Positions 1-6,948 of a stretch of 49,053 nucleotides of DNA are shown in pieces. A model generated the notes under the pieces. That model did not search any database. It had not been told where the DNA came from and saw only the letters and a list, made by a program, of their open reading frames with translations. Position 1 is the first letter of the stretch, and each line of letters opens with the position of its first letter. The DNA is from JABJOE01 sp964344145 (GTDB lineage: Bacteria; Patescibacteriota; Patescibacteriia; UBA9934), in assembly GCA_964344145.1 (NCBI GenBank), contig CAYFME010000010.1, positions 1 through 49,053 of the forward strand. Reading direction: 5' to 3'. The position numbers and the translations under genes were made by a program.

Positions 1-545
1 GCGAGCACAAGCGATGGTTTGTGGATCCGATTGATGGCACCAACAACTTTGTCCGCCACATTCCTCTGTACTGTGTTTCTATCGGCTATGAGCAGGACGG
101 CGAGCTGACGGTCGGAACAATCTTTGATCCCATTCACCAAACGCTCTTCAGCGCCGAGGTAGGGAAGGGGGCGTTCGTGGACGATCGAGCTCTTCGTGTG
201 TCAAAACAGGACGATCTACATACTTCTATGGTCTTTGATGGCCACGGATACGCCCCAGAACACCAGAAACAACACGGACCGATCGTAAAACGCATCAACG
301 ACACCATCCCAACGCGCCGAGACATAGGAACCGCCGCCCTCATGCTCGCCTACGTAGCCCAGGGGCTTGCTGATGGGTTGATTATCACCGGTACCAAGCC
401 GTGGGATTGCGCAGCCGGAGCTGTGCTCGTGCGCGAGGCCGGAGGACGCGTGACAAACTTCAAGGGAGAAGACTGGACGCCAAAAGATGACATGATTATC
501 GCCTCAAACGGGCTGATCCACGATGGTCTGCTGGGGCTTGTATGA
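1..545 (+). CDS. Inositol monophosphatase family protein, 5' end cut by window
   Basis: The gene enters from the left edge; reading frame starts at base 3 with EHKRWFVDPIDGTNNF, which is the metal-binding motif WxVDPIDGTNNF of the Mg-dependent inositol monophosphatase/FBPase/CysQ superfamily. The second family motif, WDCAAGAVLVREAGG, lies near the C-terminus and supplies another metal-binding aspartate. About 180 residues are visible of a usual 250-270, so roughly the first 80 are outside. The family hydrolyses inositol phosphates, 3'-phosphoadenosine phosphate or related phosphate esters in the cytoplasm; the exact substrate cannot be read from sequence. Its TGA overlaps the ATG of the next gene (ATGA), so the two are translationally coupled. 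Confidence 0.9.
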   Translation, partial: EHKRWFVDPIDGTNNFVRHIPLYCVSIGYEQDGELTVGTIFDPIHQTLFSAEVGKGAFVDDRALRVSKQDDLHTSMVFDGHGYAPEHQKQHGPIVKRINDTIPTRRDIGTAALMLAYVAQGLADGLIITGTKPWDCAAGAVLVREAGGRVTNFKGEDWTPKDDMIIASNGLIHDGLLGLV

Positions 546-796
546 TCCTCGCGGTGCACGTGAAGCCGGGGGCACGAGAGACAAAGGTCGAAAGCTGGCG
601 AGATGAGGGGACCGCCATCATTGCAGTAGCCGCACCACCAGTCGATGGCAAGGCAAATCAGGAACTCCTTCGCTTTCTTTCAAAACAACTCGGCATTGCC
701 AAGTCACTCATAACAATAAAGCGCGGCCACTCAGGCCGCGTAAAACACATCGAGCTCCCAGACAAGACAAAGCTCGATCACCTAACCGGATCGTGA
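542..796 (+). CDS. YggU/DUF167 family protein
   Basis: An 84-residue protein matching the YggU (DUF167) family in length and pattern: N-terminal HVKPGARETKV, then the conserved PPVDGKANQELLRFLSKQLG and the end IKRGHSGRVKHIEL. Members are small alpha/beta proteins of unknown function. The start overlaps the upstream phosphatase-family stop by four bases. The 3' end overlaps the convergent yidD gene by 19 bp, a tight packing typical of small genomes. Confidence 0.85.
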   Translation: MILAVHVKPGARETKVESWRDEGTAIIAVAAPPVDGKANQELLRFLSKQLGIAKSLITIKRGHSGRVKHIELPDKTKLDHLTGS

Positions 797-1011
797 CCAT
801 CGCCACCCCACGGATGGCAGCGCATCAAGCGTCGCGATCCTTTTAAAATCCCTCGCAAGACACCGTATTTTAAAACTGCTTGGCGCGTGTACTCAGAGCA
901 GGACGGATAAAACCGGCAAACACCATAAGGAAACAATCCCTGGAGCCATCCATGGTCTCCAGAGAGCGTACGTTGATACAGTCCGATGATCGCAGCGACG
1001 ATCTTTCTCAT
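778..1011 (-). CDS. yidD: Membrane protein insertion efficiency factor YidD
   Basis: A 77-residue protein with the YidD pattern: N-terminal amphipathic IVAAIIGLYQRTLS, the CRFYPSCSEYTRQAV cysteine motif and the end RLMRCHPWGGDGHDPV. YidD helps YidC-dependent membrane insertion and sits at the inner face of the membrane. It is the third gene of the conserved rpmH-rnpA-yidD order; its ATG overlaps the rnpA stop (ATGA). The C-terminus overlaps the convergent YggU gene. No yidC is in the window, although it usually follows. Confidence 0.95.
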   Translation of the reverse strand: MRKIVAAIIGLYQRTLSGDHGWLQGLFPYGVCRFYPSCSEYTRQAVLKYGVLRGILKGSRRLMRCHPWGGDGHDPVR

Positions 1012-1349
1012 ACCAACAACTTCGCTTTCTTCAACACGCCCATGAGGCGCTCTTTTTTCTCATCGTAATCCAAATCAAGCGCTCCCTTGGAAGTCAAAAG
1101 CACTACATCCATGCCTGGCTTGATTGCCTCAAGGTTCGTGCGAATGATCTCGCGGTACTGACGCTTCACACGGTTGCGCTTCACCGCACTCTTGTGCACT
1201 TTCGTGCCAACCACAACCGCAAAACGTGAATCATCACCGCCGTTTGGCCGAACCTTCACACCACAAACCGAATCAAACGTACTCTTACCCTTCTTCAGGG
1301 TATCCTTTACGTCTTTCTCATGTCGTAGTCGATTACTTTTCCTAAACAT
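1008..1349 (-). CDS. rnpA: Ribonuclease P protein component
   Basis: Protein subunit of RNase P, which removes tRNA 5' leaders. The sequence begins MFRKSNRLRHEKDV, typical of RnpA, and carries the RNR signature around KRNRVKRQYREIIR. I chose the ATG at 1349 (113 residues) although the frame stays open to 1487: it gives the normal family length and has GGAAAG about 8 bases upstream. It follows rpmH and is coupled to yidD by an ATGA overlap. A strong hairpin (1454-1490) lies between rpmH and rnpA and could reduce rnpA expression relative to rpmH. Confidence 0.95.
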   Translation of the reverse strand: MFRKSNRLRHEKDVKDTLKKGKSTFDSVCGVKVRPNGGDDSRFAVVVGTKVHKSAVKRNRVKRQYREIIRTNLEAIKPGMDVVLLTSKGALDLDYDEKKERLMGVLKKAKLLV

Positions 1350-1453
1350 AGACTTTCCAAGGTTGAGTATGGATTGCCAGACCGCCGGCTTTCCGGTTTC
1401 TCCGGAAAACGGAAGCTGGCAATTCATGCTCAGCCCCGCACCGGCCTGTTTAT

Positions 1454-1490
1454 AAAATGAAACGGACGGTTGTCCCGTCCGTTTCATTTT
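1454..1490 (-). terminator. Hairpin terminator/attenuator between rpmH and rnpA
   Basis: A perfect 16-bp inverted repeat, 1454-1469 against 1475-1490, with loop 1470-1474. On the minus strand it begins at the rpmH stop codon and ends in TTTT followed by ATAAAC. The stem overlaps the last bases of the stop codon. It can act as an intrinsic terminator or partial attenuator before rnpA. Confidence 0.7.
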
Positions 1491-1641
1491 ATCGTGCGCG
1501 AGCGGCGACCGCCAGTCGCTTGCGACCTTTGGCCTTACGGCGCTTCAAGAGCGCTCGTCCGGTTTTCGTTCTCATGCGAGCTCGGAAACCGTGCTTTCGC
1601 GCGCGACGCCGTTTCTTCGGCTGATATGTACGCTTAGGCAT
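1489..1641 (-). CDS. rpmH: 50S ribosomal protein L34
   Basis: A 50-residue, very basic protein starting MPKRTYQPKKRRRARKHGF, the L34 signature; the body GFRARMRTKTGRALLKRRK is also canonical. The open frame extends further upstream, but L34 always starts at this MPKRT, and the ATG at 1641 gives the family length. L34 is part of the large ribosomal subunit. Divergent from dnaA across the origin region, as in many bacteria. Confidence 0.97.
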   Translation of the reverse strand: MPKRTYQPKKRRRARKHGFRARMRTKTGRALLKRRKAKGRKRLAVAARAR

Positions 1642-1976
1642 ATGGTAGAACGGCCCCAGCTGGGCCATTTCGTTGTTGCGGGGCCCCTGCGGCTCGTCAA
1701 CGTACAAGCTAGTACGTCTCCTCGCCGCTTTCCCCGCGCCTAGAACTGGCTCCAACTGAAGCCGTTCTATGCGCGTGACTTAAAAGTACGCTGAGGCTAT
1801 CACAGCCGGCACCGGCCGTCAAGGGCAGGGGATAGATGCAGATCCATCCACGGTCTGTCCACAGCGAGCCCACAAACCACCAACAAAACAGGCCCTTGTC
1901 GGTTGTGGATATCTGATATACTATCGATCATATTGCAAAGGCACCATTCGTCGGTGGTGGTAACCCATTTTTTCTT
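1642..1976. other. rpmH-dnaA intergenic region, probable upstream part of oriC
   Basis: About 335 bp with no credible gene. It holds the divergent promoters and DnaA-box-like 9-mers: CTGTCCACA at 1855-1863 (7/9 to TTATCCACA) and TTGTGGATA at 1903-1911 (complement TATCCACAA). The second lies just upstream of the dnaA -10 box, as expected for autoregulation. Together with 3378-3632 it forms a likely bipartite origin flanking dnaA. Confidence 0.6.
1896..1922 (+). promoter_or_regulatory. dnaA promoter with overlapping DnaA box
   Basis: An extended -10 of the form TGATATACT (TATACT at 1917-1922) with a weak TTGTCG 15 bp upstream. A DnaA-box-like TTGTGGATA (1903-1911) fills the spacer, so DnaA binding would block RNA polymerase. 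The predicted 5' leader is about 45 bases. Confidence 0.5.
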
Positions 1977-3377
1977 ATGAACACTCATGAGCTTTGGCAA
2001 GCAGCGTTGGGGGAGCTGGAATTAAAGCTCAGCAAGGCGCATTTTACGACCTGGTTTCGCAATACGTTTATTATTGAGTACGACAACCATTCCGTCACGG
2101 TTGGCGTTCCAAATACCTTTACCAAGGCTTGGCTTGAGAAGAAATATCACAAAGATATTCTCAATGCGATTCAAAATATCACCGAGTGCCAGATCAAAGG
2201 CCTCGGCTATCGCGTAGAAACGCGTGCGTGCTCTCCGTCACCCGTTGTACTAAAGGAGCAAGAGCCAGAAAAGACACCTGAGCCAAGCCAACCAATCAGC
2301 GCTTCGTACGAATCGCTCGGATTTACCACACGCGACGACGCGCCTCGGTCCCAAACAGCTATCAACAGTGGCTACACCTTTGATACCTTTGTTGTTGGAA
2401 AACAAAACGAGTTGGCTCACGCTGCCGCGCAGGCCGTGGCGGCACACCCGGGTGGAACCTATAACCCGGTCTTTATTTACGGCGACGTTGGACTTGGAAA
2501 AACGCACCTTCTGCACTCGATTGGAAACGAGATGCTCAAGCGCAACCCAAATGCGCGCGTTCTCTACGCCAGCTGTGAGCACTTCACCAACGATTTCATC
2601 CACGCCGTGCGAACCGGGCGAGCAAAAGAGTTCAAAGATCGCTACCGCACCGTTGACCTGCTACTGATCGACGACATCCAGTTCATCACCGGAAAAGAGG
2701 GGACACAAGAAGAGTTCTTCCACACGTTTAATACGCTTCATCAGGACAACAAGCAGATCGTCATCTGCTCAGACCGTCCACCAAAGGCCATCGCCGCCCT
2801 TGAAAAGCGCCTTCTTTCGCGTTTGGAGTGGGGCATGCTCGTTGATGTTGGGGCTCCAGACCTGGAAACGCGCATTGCTATCTTGCAGCTGAAGTGTCAG
2901 AACAAGGCTATCACCCTTGATCGCGAGACCTTGCACTATATTGCCTCCAATATTCAGTCCAACGTCCGCGAGCTTGAGGGGGCGCTCAATAAAATCGTGG
3001 CCGTCCACCAGTTTAAGAACATCCAGCCGAGCCTGGACACGATCACTCCAATCATCGACAGCTTTGACGTGAATACCATCAAAAAGACGGTCTCACCAAA
3101 GCACATCATCACGACCGTTACGGAATACTTCGACATCACGATCGAGGACGTCCTGGGCAAAAGCCGCGAAAAGCGCCTCGCCTTCCCGCGCCAGATCATC
3201 ATGTACCTGCTGCGCGAGGAAATGAACATCTCCTACCCGTCCATCGGCACCGAGCTTGGCGGACGAGACCACACCACGGCAATGCACGCCTACAGCAAGA
3301 TCTCCAAGGTCCTCAAAGAAGACGACCAGCTCAAGCGGGACCTGGAGCTCATCAAACAAAAAATGTATTCCGGATAG
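1977..3377 (+). CDS. dnaA: Chromosomal replication initiator DnaA
   Basis: 466 residues with all four DnaA domains. Domain I is residues 1-80 (LWQAALGELELKLSKAHFTTW), followed by a proline/serine-rich linker to about 130. Domain III is the AAA+ ATPase with Walker A GDVGLGKT (169-176) and Walker B LLLIDDIQFI near 233. Domain IV ends with the DNA-binding signature GGRDHTTAMHAYSKI. DnaA binds origin boxes and melts the adjacent DNA. No clear Shine-Dalgarno precedes the ATG. DnaA boxes lie on both sides of the gene, and dnaN follows after 255 bp. Confidence 0.98.
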   Translation: MNTHELWQAALGELELKLSKAHFTTWFRNTFIIEYDNHSVTVGVPNTFTKAWLEKKYHKDILNAIQNITECQIKGLGYRVETRACSPSPVVLKEQEPEKTPEPSQPISASYESLGFTTRDDAPRSQTAINSGYTFDTFVVGKQNELAHAAAQAVAAHPGGTYNPVFIYGDVGLGKTHLLHSIGNEMLKRNPNARVLYASCEHFTNDFIHAVRTGRAKEFKDRYRTVDLLLIDDIQFITGKEGTQEEFFHTFNTLHQDNKQIVICSDRPPKAIAALEKRLLSRLEWGMLVDVGAPDLETRIAILQLKCQNKAITLDRETLHYIASNIQSNVRELEGALNKIVAVHQFKNIQPSLDTITPIIDSFDVNTIKKTVSPKHIITTVTEYFDITIEDVLGKSREKRLAFPRQIIMYLLREEMNISYPSIGTELGGRDHTTAMHAYSKISKVLKEDDQLKRDLELIKQKMYSG

Positions 3378-3632
3378 AGTGTGTGCAAGTGGCTTCAGAT
3401 CTGTGACCAGCCCTGTTGAAATACCGGTGGATACTCGTGGACAACTAGGCCCCAACAAAAGGCCCCAAATGTTCTCCACAATTCACACCAGCCTTTCGCA
3501 CAGATCATGGCAGACTTATCAGCAACCGCGCGGCGCGAACCTTCGAGCAAAAGAAGACTTATCCCAACGATCCACAGGCCCTATTACTACTACTGAGATT
3601 ATTTATCTCTTTACTCAAATAATAAAGACAAC
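3378..3632. other. dnaA-dnaN intergenic region, probable oriC core
   Basis: 255 bp without a gene. DnaA-box-like 9-mers: 3426-3434 and 3436-3444 (minus orientation, each 7/9), TTCTCCACA at 3472-3480 (8/9) and CGATCCACA at 3569-3577 (7/9). The last is followed by GGCC and then five triplets CTA TTA CTA CTA CTG (3581-3595), whose complement reads 3'-GAT-AAT-GAT-GAT-GAC-5', the DnaA-trio pattern. An AT-rich stretch (3596-3632) follows. This order matches the basal unwinding system described in Bacillus subtilis. Confidence 0.75.
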
Positions 3633-4775
3633 ATGAAGCTCTCGTGTACAAAAGAGAACCTCGCACAAGGTCTCTCAATTACAAGTCACGTTAGCACCAA
3701 GAACATGAATCTCCCGATTCTCAACAATGTTCTTGTACGAGCTGACGCAGGAGGGCTGAAGTTAATTTCAACAAATCTTGAAATCGCTATTACGTGCTCG
3801 CTTCGAGGAAAGGTGGAGCAGCAAGGAGAGTATACGGTTCCATCAAAGCTCTTTTATGACTTTGTGAGCCTTCTTCCAAACGAACCGGTTGATATCGATC
3901 TTCATGATGACGGTCTCTTTGTCTCTTGTGCGAGCGCGAAGACGACCCTGAAGGGAATGGATGCCTCGGAGTTTCCTCTTGTTCCGCCCGTGCAGGCAAG
4001 CGAGACGTATGAGATTCCGGTTGTTGAGCTTTCCAAGGGGCTTGGACGAACGCTGTTTGCCACAGCAACCAACGAAGCGCGGCCAGAGCTGACCGGCGTA
4101 CTGATCTCCATCCACCATCCAAGCGCCGGAGCAGGAACGATGACCTTGGCGGCAACCGACAGCTATCGATTGGCTGAGTGTGTGATGAGCGTGAAGACGT
4201 CGCAGAGTAATCCACGAGAGGTTATTGTGCCGTCTCGGACGCTCGCGGAGCTCTCTCGCATCCTCTCGGTCTTTAAAGACGATGTGGAGGCGCCTGAGAG
4301 CGTCTCGCTGGAGCTTTCAGACAACCAAGCGGTGTTCCGATATGGGCCAGTAGAGCTTGTGTCGCGAACCATCGACGGTAACTACCCAGATTACCGACAA
4401 ATCATTCCTACGGACTTTAAGACAAAGACCTTTGTTGACCGCTCTGAGGTCATCCAGGCGATTAAAAGTGCGAGCCTGTTTGCCAAGACCGGTCTGTTTG
4501 ATGTGCAGGTGAAGATGGATCCAGGGAAAAAGCTTGTTGAGCTCTCGGCACAGGACGCAACGCGCGGTGAGAACTCGGTATCGGTGAAAGCGGACGAGGG
4601 GTCCGGCGAGGAAAATGCCATGGTCTTGAACTATCGATATCTGTTAGACGGTCTGCAGGCGGCAGGAACGCAGGGGGTGCAGGTACAAATGATCGACGCA
4701 ATGAACCCGTGTGTGATTCGGCCAACAGGCGAGGGGGAGAACTATCAGTACATCGTGATGCCGATTCGGCAATAG
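3633..4775 (+). CDS. dnaN: DNA polymerase III beta subunit (sliding clamp)
   Basis: 380 residues, the normal length for the bacterial clamp, built from three similar domains. It starts MKLSCTKENLAQGL and ends YQYIVMPIRQ, close to the canonical MPMRL end; LISTNLEIAITC and the DGNYPDYRQIIP strand are further landmarks. The ring-shaped dimer tethers polymerase to DNA. It is co-oriented with dnaA across the oriC spacer; no strong ribosome-binding site is visible before the ATG. Confidence 0.98.
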   Translation: MKLSCTKENLAQGLSITSHVSTKNMNLPILNNVLVRADAGGLKLISTNLEIAITCSLRGKVEQQGEYTVPSKLFYDFVSLLPNEPVDIDLHDDGLFVSCASAKTTLKGMDASEFPLVPPVQASETYEIPVVELSKGLGRTLFATATNEARPELTGVLISIHHPSAGAGTMTLAATDSYRLAECVMSVKTSQSNPREVIVPSRTLAELSRILSVFKDDVEAPESVSLELSDNQAVFRYGPVELVSRTIDGNYPDYRQIIPTDFKTKTFVDRSEVIQAIKSASLFAKTGLFDVQVKMDPGKKLVELSAQDATRGENSVSVKADEGSGEENAMVLNYRYLLDGLQAAGTQGVQVQMIDAMNPCVIRPTGEGENYQYIVMPIRQ

Positions 4776-4794
4776 GAATAATACAAACCAAGTC

Positions 4795-4824
4795 GCGCCC
4801 GCTCCGGTGATCCCGGGCGGGCGC
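4795..4824. terminator. GC-rich hairpin between convergent dnaN and HIT genes
   Basis: GCGCCCGC (4795-4802) pairs with GCGGGCGC (4817-4824) over a 14-base loop. It lies between two convergent genes and could terminate both. There is no good T-tract, as with the other GC-rich hairpins of this window. Confidence 0.5.
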
Positions 4825-4834
4825 TTGACGGTGT

Positions 4835-5245
4835 CTACGCGAAGGTCTTGATGCGATCTGCTTCTCGCTCGAGCTCGCCCCACGACAGCTGGAGCTGTGC
4901 CCACCCGGTGTACTCACCCTCGTTGTAGGGGACCACGTGGACGTGCGGGTAGGGGATGGTCATGCCGACCGCGGGGCTCGAGCTGGCCACCACACGTGCG
5001 CCAGCGAAGCCGGCTCGTTCGAGCTGCGGCACGAGCACGCTCCAGGCGATGATGTAGAGGTAGGCGACCTTGTCGTGGTCGAGGTCCTTGAGGCTGGTTG
5101 CCTCGCCTGCGTCCTTGGGAAGGATGAGCAGGGAGCCTTCCTCCGGCGGGAATCGGTTCATGATCACGAGCACGTGCGCGTTCTCGAACACGCGCACGCA
5201 GCGCTCTGTGCCAGCAACGATTCGGTGAAGCACGGTTTGTTCCAT
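4835..5245 (-). CDS. HIT family nucleotide-binding protein
   Basis: 136 residues with the histidine-triad motif YPHVHVVPYN near residue 110, plus the upstream HIT strand VLVIMNRFPPEEGSLLILPK. HIT proteins hydrolyse or transfer nucleotidyl groups (AMP-lysine, Ap4A, ADP-sulfate type substrates). The ATG at 5245 is preceded by AAGGAAG with 5 bases spacing; the open frame extends 19 codons further but lacks a site there. GC-rich codon use and a TTGACT/TTAACT promoter place it with the accessory gene set rather than with dnaN. Confidence 0.85.
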   Translation of the reverse strand: MEQTVLHRIVAGTERCVRVFENAHVLVIMNRFPPEEGSLLILPKDAGEATSLKDLDHDKVAYLYIIAWSVLVPQLERAGFAGARVVASSSPAVGMTIPYPHVHVVPYNEGEYTGWAQLQLSWGELEREADRIKTFA

Positions 5246-5292
5246 GCTGCTTCCTTGTCGATTTAGCGGAATGCCAGGGATCGAGCCGACGG

Positions 5293-5321
5293 AGTTAACC
5301 ATAAATTTGGCTCGAAGTCAA
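5293..5321 (-). promoter_or_regulatory. Promoter of the HIT gene
   Basis: On the minus strand TTGACT (5316-5321) and TTAACT (5293-5298) are separated by exactly 17 bp, placing a start about 40 bases before the ATG at 5245. Confidence 0.55.
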
Positions 5322-5336
5322 CCCTGAAAGCAGCAC

Positions 5337-5365
5337 CGCCCGCGACGTGGAGTTCGTCGCGGGCG
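5337..5365 (-). terminator. Hairpin with GAACTCCA loop after small gene 1
   Basis: An 11-bp GC-rich stem (5337-5347 with 5355-5365) starts six bases after the stop of the minus-strand gene ending at 5372. Read in the direction of transcription the loop region is GAACTCCA. The same 29 bp recur exactly at 6543-6571. Confidence 0.6.
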
Positions 5366-5371
5366 TTTGGT

Positions 5372-5767
5372 CTAGCGGACGCTGATCCGAATACGCACGG
5401 GGTACTTGTTGTAGAAGTTCCCCTCGTAGTCGACGTGATAGCGCTCGAAGACGCGCCACGTGTCGGCGCCCGGACCGTAGACGAGGGCCACGGCGGGCTC
5501 GAAGAGCCAGAGGTCCCAAACTTCGACGAAGGTCAGAACGACGAAGCTGCGTCGAGGGTGACCCCCATGAACGAAGCGGACGCCGCTGATCTTCTTGCTG
5601 AAGCTCGAGGCGGGGATGTGCCGGATGGGCCAGCAGCCGTCGTAGTTCATCCGCTCCGGGAGCGAGAAATGGACGGTAGCTCCAAAGAGCCGGCTCAGGT
5701 CGTAGGAATTGCCCAGGGCTCGGTAGAGCCCAGAACGCTTGAAGAGCGTGCGCTGGAAGTCCAGCAT
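5372..5767 (-). CDS. Unknown small protein, paralogue 1 of a local family
   Basis: I do not recognise this 131-residue protein. Its first 31 residues (MLDFQRTLFKRSGLYRALG, then NSYDLSRLFGAT) are nearly identical to the next gene (6031-6381), after which the two diverge. The C-terminal end FYNKYPVRIRISVR resembles FYNKYTITITYRTRD of the third gene (6591-6857). No signal peptide or membrane segment is seen. The start is fixed by CCGGAGGACACATG, a strong ribosome site shared with the paralogue. A long leader of about 165 bases runs from a TTGACA promoter at 5944-5972. GC-rich codon use sets it apart from dnaN and the penicillin-binding protein around it. Confidence 0.75.
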   Translation of the reverse strand: MLDFQRTLFKRSGLYRALGNSYDLSRLFGATVHFSLPERMNYDGCWPIRHIPASSFSKKISGVRFVHGGHPRRSFVVLTFVEVWDLWLFEPAVALVYGPGADTWRVFERYHVDYEGNFYNKYPVRIRISVR

Positions 5768-5943
5768 GTGTCCTCCGGAAGAGGGTTTGAGTTATGTCGA
5801 TGATGGTCACAGTGACCGTTTGACCTAGTACTGGCGGTCGTTTCGGTGTGTGGATGCGCTCGCGGCGCGAAGTCGTCATCATCGAGTGCTCTTGAGGGAG
5901 CGAACTCATGCCCTGCTATCCCGTTAGACAGCCTGAGAAGATA

Positions 5944-5972
5944 CCAAAAACAGACCCCTTTGTCAAGGGTCC
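5944..5972 (-). promoter_or_regulatory. Promoter of small gene 1
   Basis: TTGACA and TATCTT on the minus strand, 17 bp apart, in a block of about 65 bp that is repeated almost exactly at 6467-6530 in front of the paralogue. Confidence 0.65.
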
Positions 5973-5997
5973 CTTGGTTTGGCCATAGATGCAGCAA

Positions 5998-6022
5998 CGC
6001 CCGCGGTGGAGTTCCGCGGGCG
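5998..6022 (-). terminator. Hairpin with GAACTCCA loop after small gene 2
   Basis: A 9-bp stem CGCCCGCGG/CCGCGGGCG (5998-6006 with 6014-6022), eight bases after the stop of the gene ending at 6031. The loop segment in the transcript is again GAACTCCA. Confidence 0.6.
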
Positions 6023-6030
6023 TGTTTGAG

Positions 6031-6381
6031 CTAGTTCCGGGGCCGTATGGTGATTGCCGCGGGCGTGTTTCGATAGCTCCTTCTACCAAGGGCGTCGACG
6101 CTGCACTTCCGCATCTCCCAACGATTTCGTCGAGAACTGTAGACCAGAACCCCACAGGGGTTGTCGTGCCAGCACTCGCTGTCGAGGAGGTGGAGGAAGA
6201 GGACGTAGTCCTTCTCGGGGGCGAGCATGTCCATGAGTCGGATGCCCGCGACGAAGTCGTCCACCACCCCATCGGGTGTGCGGACGGTGATCGTTGCTCC
6301 GAAGAGCCGACCGAGGTCGTAGGAGTTGCCCAAGGCCCTGTACAGGCCCGAGCGCTTGAAGAGATCACGCTGGAAGTCCAA
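6031..6381 (-). CDS. Unknown small protein, paralogue 2 of a local family
   Basis: 116 residues, unknown function. It shares the N-terminal LFKRSGLYRALGNSYDL and RLFGAT block with the gene at 5372-5767, while the middle (DMLAPEKDYVLFLHLLDSECW) differs; the end RNTPAAITIRPRN keeps a weak version of the shared C-terminal strand. The ATG at 6381 follows CCGGAGGACAC, identical to paralogue 1, and is preferred over an in-frame start 11 codons upstream. It has its own promoter copy at 6497-6525 and its own hairpin. The pair looks like a tandem duplication that includes the control region, followed by fast divergence of the central part. Confidence 0.75.
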   Translation of the reverse strand: MDFQRDLFKRSGLYRALGNSYDLGRLFGATITVRTPDGVVDDFVAGIRLMDMLAPEKDYVLFLHLLDSECWHDNPCGVLVYSSRRNRWEMRKCSVDALGRRSYRNTPAAITIRPRN

Positions 6382-6496
6382 CATGTGTCCTCCGGGTTTG
6401 GGGTTGAGTTGCATCGAAGTATGGCGCTTGGCACATATCGAGGGTCCTCAGGGGGACAGACTCATACCCCGCTATCCCGTTAGACAGCCTGAGAAG

Positions 6497-6525
6497 ATAT
6501 CAAAAACAGAGCCCTTTGTCAAGGG
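6497..6525 (-). promoter_or_regulatory. Promoter of small gene 2
   Basis: TTGACA, 17-bp spacer, TATCTT on the minus strand. The spacer AAGGGCTCTGTTTTTGA is nearly identical to those of the other two small genes. Confidence 0.65.
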
Positions 6526-6542
6526 TCCATGGAATGCAGCGC

Positions 6543-6571
6543 CGCCCGCGACGTGGAGTTCGTCGCGGGCG
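6543..6571 (-). terminator. Hairpin with GAACTCCA loop after small gene 3
   Basis: Exact 29-bp copy of the hairpin at 5337-5365: 11-bp stem, loop with GAACTCCA in the transcript, about 20 bases after the stop of the gene ending at 6591. Confidence 0.6.
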
Positions 6572-6590
6572 CTCGGTGTTGTACGGGCGG

Positions 6591-6857
6591 CTAGGCCGCC
6601 GCAGTGTCCCTGGTCCTGTAGGTGATCGTGATCGTGTACTTGTTGTAGAAGGGCCCGGGGGCGCTTCCGGTCTGTTCGGGGTTCGAGAGGGCGATGGACA
6701 TCGAGCTCGGATCGACTTCCTCCGCACCTTCGAGCCACTGCGTCACAGCGCGCTCGACGACCTCGTCTCGGTCCTCCCCCTCGCGGAAGTCCTCACAAGC
6801 GTCGTAGTACGGAAGCCGTACGCGCACGTCCAGAGTCTTGATTCGCGGACGGTCCAC
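6591..6857 (-). CDS. Unknown small protein, third member of the cluster
   Basis: 88 residues, not recognised. The start is a GTG at 6857 behind AAAGGAGGTATCCC, a strong ribosome site. The body is acidic and helical (EDFREGEDRDEVVERAVTQWLE); the end FYNKYTITITYRTRD matches FYNKYPVRIRISVR of the gene at 5372-5767, suggesting a common C-terminal element. The promoter at 6902-6930 and the hairpin at 6543-6571 are shared in sequence with the two neighbours, so all three are likely expressed in parallel as separate units. Confidence 0.7.
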   Translation of the reverse strand: MDRPRIKTLDVRVRLPYYDACEDFREGEDRDEVVERAVTQWLEGAEEVDPSSMSIALSNPEQTGSAPGPFYNKYTITITYRTRDTAAA

Positions 6858-6901
6858 GGGATACCTCCTTTGATCTTTTGAGTCATTCGTGGGCCCCGCA
6901 T

Positions 6902-6930
6902 CTAACCAAAAACAGAGCCCTTTGTCAAGA
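6902..6930 (-). promoter_or_regulatory. Promoter of small gene 3
   Basis: Minus-strand TTGACA, 17-bp spacer AAGGGCTCTGTTTTTGG, then TTAGAT. Apart from the -10 hexamer it repeats the promoters at 5944-5972 and 6497-6525. It sits about 20 bp beyond the stop codon of the penicillin-binding protein gene's 3' side. Confidence 0.6.
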
Positions 6931-6948
6931 GCTCTGCCTCTGTTTGTT

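Noticed and set aside
3378..3636. Reading frame running from the end of dnaA to dnaN
   Set aside because: The segment is full of DnaA-box-like sites and the trio element and the frame has no protein-like features.
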